The notes under the pieces were generated by a model. The model saw only the letters and a program-made list of their open reading frames with translations. It searched no databases and had not been told where the DNA came from. From positions 1 through 7,244 of the forward strand of contig JAEXXW010000103.1 of assembly GCA_023405565.1 (NCBI GenBank): 7,244 bases of DNA. Direction: 5' to 3'. Shown in pieces: positions 5,835 through 7,244 of the stretch (the first letter of the stretch is position 1; each line of letters begins with the position of its first letter). The DNA is from Pseudomonadota bacterium (GTDB taxonomy: Bacteria; Pseudomonadota; Alphaproteobacteria; Rhizobiales; Xanthobacteraceae). The position numbers were made by a program, and so were the translations under genes.

Positions 5835-7244
5835 AATCAGGGACTGCATCACGCAGCACGCGATAGATCGCGGTCTTGTCTTCCCGCGTCAGCCCTTTTT
5901 CCAGCGTTGTCAGCCACGCCCGCATTGTATCGAGCGACGGCGACAGAGGGCGCGCCGCGACAATGCCGGCCACGCCGATTTCGGCCGTCGGCTCCTCGCG
6001 CGCGAACAGGATTTCGTGCATCCGCTCACCCGGTCGGACGCCGGTGAAGGTGATGTCGATATCGCGGCCGGGCTCGAGACCCGACAGCCTTATGATCCGC
6101 TCGGCCAGTTCCACGATCTTCACCGGCTGCCCCATATTGAGAACGTAGACGGCCACATCGGAGCGTTCCGGCCCCAAGGCGTGGGTGGCGGAGGTCACCA
6201 CCAGATCGCAGGCCTCGCGGATGGTCATGAAATAGCGCACCATGTCCGGATGCGTGACCGTCACCGGTCCACCCGCCTCGATCTGCGCCTTGAATTTCGG
6301 CACCACCGAACCGTTCGATGCGAGGACGTTGCCAAACCGCACCGCAATCAGTCGCATCGGCGTCATGCCGGCTTCGGCCTTGCGGGCGAATTGGCCATCG
6401 AGCGCCTGACAATACATCTCGGCGAAGCGCTTGGTCGCGCCAAGCACCGACACCGGCTCGATGGCCTTGTCAGTCGAAATCATCACCATCGCGGTCGCGC
6501 CCGATGCCGCGGCGGCATCGGCCACATTGACCGATCCGAACACGTTGGTCTTGACCCCCTCACCCCAGTCCTGCTCGAGCAGCGGCACATGTTTCAGCGC
6601 TGCGGCATGGAATACGATATCGGGCTTGAAGTCGGCCATCAGGCGCATGATGCGTTCACGATCGCGGATATCGGCCAGACGGCCCTCGATCACGGCATCC
6701 GACTTCTTGCTGTTGAGCGTTTCGAGCACGGCATGCAAAGCCGGCTCGGAATTTTCGATCACCAGAACCCGCGCCGCGCCGAATGTGACAATACGGTCGC
6801 AGATTTCCGCACCGATCGAACCGCCGCCACCCGTCACCACGATGGCGCGACCCTTGATGAAATTCTCCAGCCGGCGGTAATCGATCTTCACGCTTGGCCG
6901 CAGCAGCAAGTCTTCGACATTGACAGGCGCCAGCCGCAGCGCCTCGACGCTGTCATCGAGCGAGGGCAGACGGTTCGTCGTCAGGCCCAGCCTGCGCGCG
7001 CGCATCAACAATGTGTCCGTCGGCACGCCCGGCTCGAATGCGGAGGGCGTCAGGACCACGCGATGCACATTGGTCCCTCGCGCCGCGAGATCGGAAATCG
7101 CACGTTCGAGATCGTCGAAATTGCCGTGAACCTTGATCCCGCGGATCGACTGCCCGCGATCCGCCGGCGACGGCGACAATACACCGACCGGCCAGACCTT
7201 CTTGACCGCGCCGCTCTCGATCGCGCGCAGCAGCACTTCGGCAA
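5815..7244 (-). CDS. Membrane-type nucleotide-sugar 4,6-dehydratase (WbpM/PglF/CapD family), 5' end off window
   Basis: The visible 475 codons run from the right edge to a TGA at 5817-5815; the frame is still open at 7244, so the apparent GTG at 7236 is internal. Numbering from that codon, a partial first Rossmann-like domain (about 1-115, with VHRVVLTPSAF) precedes the catalytic domain. The latter has TGGGGSIG (135-142), FHAAALKHVPLLE (209-221), STDKA (254-258), GATKR (266-270), RFGNVLASNGSV (300-311) and RPGERMHE (401-408). Long family members have about 600-650 residues with four N-terminal membrane helices, so roughly 150 residues should lie beyond the edge. Such enzymes dehydrate UDP-GlcNAc to the 4-keto-6-deoxy sugar, at the inner face of the membrane. 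The usual catalytic Tyr (short enzymes) or Met (WbpM/PglF) appears to be Leu265 here (codon 6444-6442). The gene converges on the reductase gene that would use its product. Confidence 0.93.
   Translation of the reverse strand, partial: AEVLLRAIESGAVKKVWPVGVLSPSPADRGQSIRGIKVHGNFDDLERAISDLAARGTNVHRVVLTPSAFEPGVPTDTLLMRARRLGLTTNRLPSLDDSVEALRLAPVNVEDLLLRPSVKIDYRRLENFIKGRAIVVTGGGGSIGAEICDRIVTFGAARVLVIENSEPALHAVLETLNSKKSDAVIEGRLADIRDRERIMRLMADFKPDIVFHAAALKHVPLLEQDWGEGVKTNVFGSVNVADAAAASGATAMVMISTDKAIEPVSVLGATKRFAEMYCQALDGQFARKAEAGMTPMRLIAVRFGNVLASNGSVVPKFKAQIEAGGPVTVTHPDMVRYFMTIREACDLVVTSATHALGPERSDVAVYVLNMGQPVKIVELAERIIRLSGLEPGRDIDITFTGVRPGERMHEILFAREEPTAEIGVAGIVAARPLSPSLDTMRAWLTTLEKGLTREDKTAIYRVLRDAVPDFKGEAA

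Noticed and set aside
5815..7236. Dehydratase as a complete short gene starting at GTG 7236
   Set aside because: The frame continues open to the window edge, and the visible N-terminus is the middle of the first Rossmann-like domain, so the true start is outside.
1..7244. CRISPR array, tRNA, rRNA, insertion sequence or phage genes
   Set aside because: No spaced direct repeats, no tRNA- or rRNA-like segments, no transposase or integrase motifs and no terminal inverted repeats were seen on either strand.

Overview
The window is a bacterial surface-glycan (LPS O-antigen, capsule or exopolysaccharide) biosynthesis locus. High GC in the right half (about 65-70% in lines I sampled), the protein styles and the gene set suggest an alphaproteobacterium, possibly of the Bradyrhizobium/Rhodopseudomonas/Afipia group. 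That placement is inference, because no rRNA or other marker gene is present.

Left part (1-2580), all on the minus strand: the N-terminal 136 codons of a sulfotransferase-like protein (1-410, running off the left edge), preceded by a complete glutamine-dependent asparagine synthase-type amidotransferase (598-2580). This side is more AT-rich: about 50% GC by hand count over 1-410, and mixed in asnB. It looks like the variable, modifying side of the locus. Amidotransferases of this type in glycan clusters are often thought to amidate uronic acids, and sulfotransferases sulfate acceptors, so the pair may decorate the glycan. The acceptors cannot be read from the sequence.

Middle (2581-2831): a divergent intergenic region without a gene. 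It must hold the promoters for asnB (minus) and for the kpsF operon (plus). It contains a nested inverted repeat and several GGAGG-like motifs.

Right part: a tight plus-strand operon of kpsF (arabinose-5-phosphate isomerase, Kdo precursor supply), a polytopic MraY/WecA/WbpL-type polyprenyl-phosphate sugar-1-phosphate transferase, and a short NAD(P)-dependent sugar 4-ketoreductase/epimerase. The last two overlap by one base (TGATG). Converging on them from the right edge is a membrane-type UDP-GlcNAc 4,6-dehydratase of the WbpM/PglF family (5815 to beyond 7244). Its 3' end overlaps that of the reductase by 20 bp.

Taken together, the three genes right of kpsF match the known set for a 2-acetamido-2,6-dideoxyhexose (QuiNAc or FucNAc) as the first sugar on undecaprenyl phosphate. 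The dehydratase makes the 4-keto-6-deoxy sugar, the reductase sets C4, and the transferase loads it on the lipid. I found no tRNA, rRNA, CRISPR, IS element or phage gene. This is a recognisable pathway rather than a new system. The points most worth checking are a Leu at the usual Tyr/Met catalytic position of the dehydratase, the composition break at the divergent promoter region, and the glycan-modifying pair on the left.
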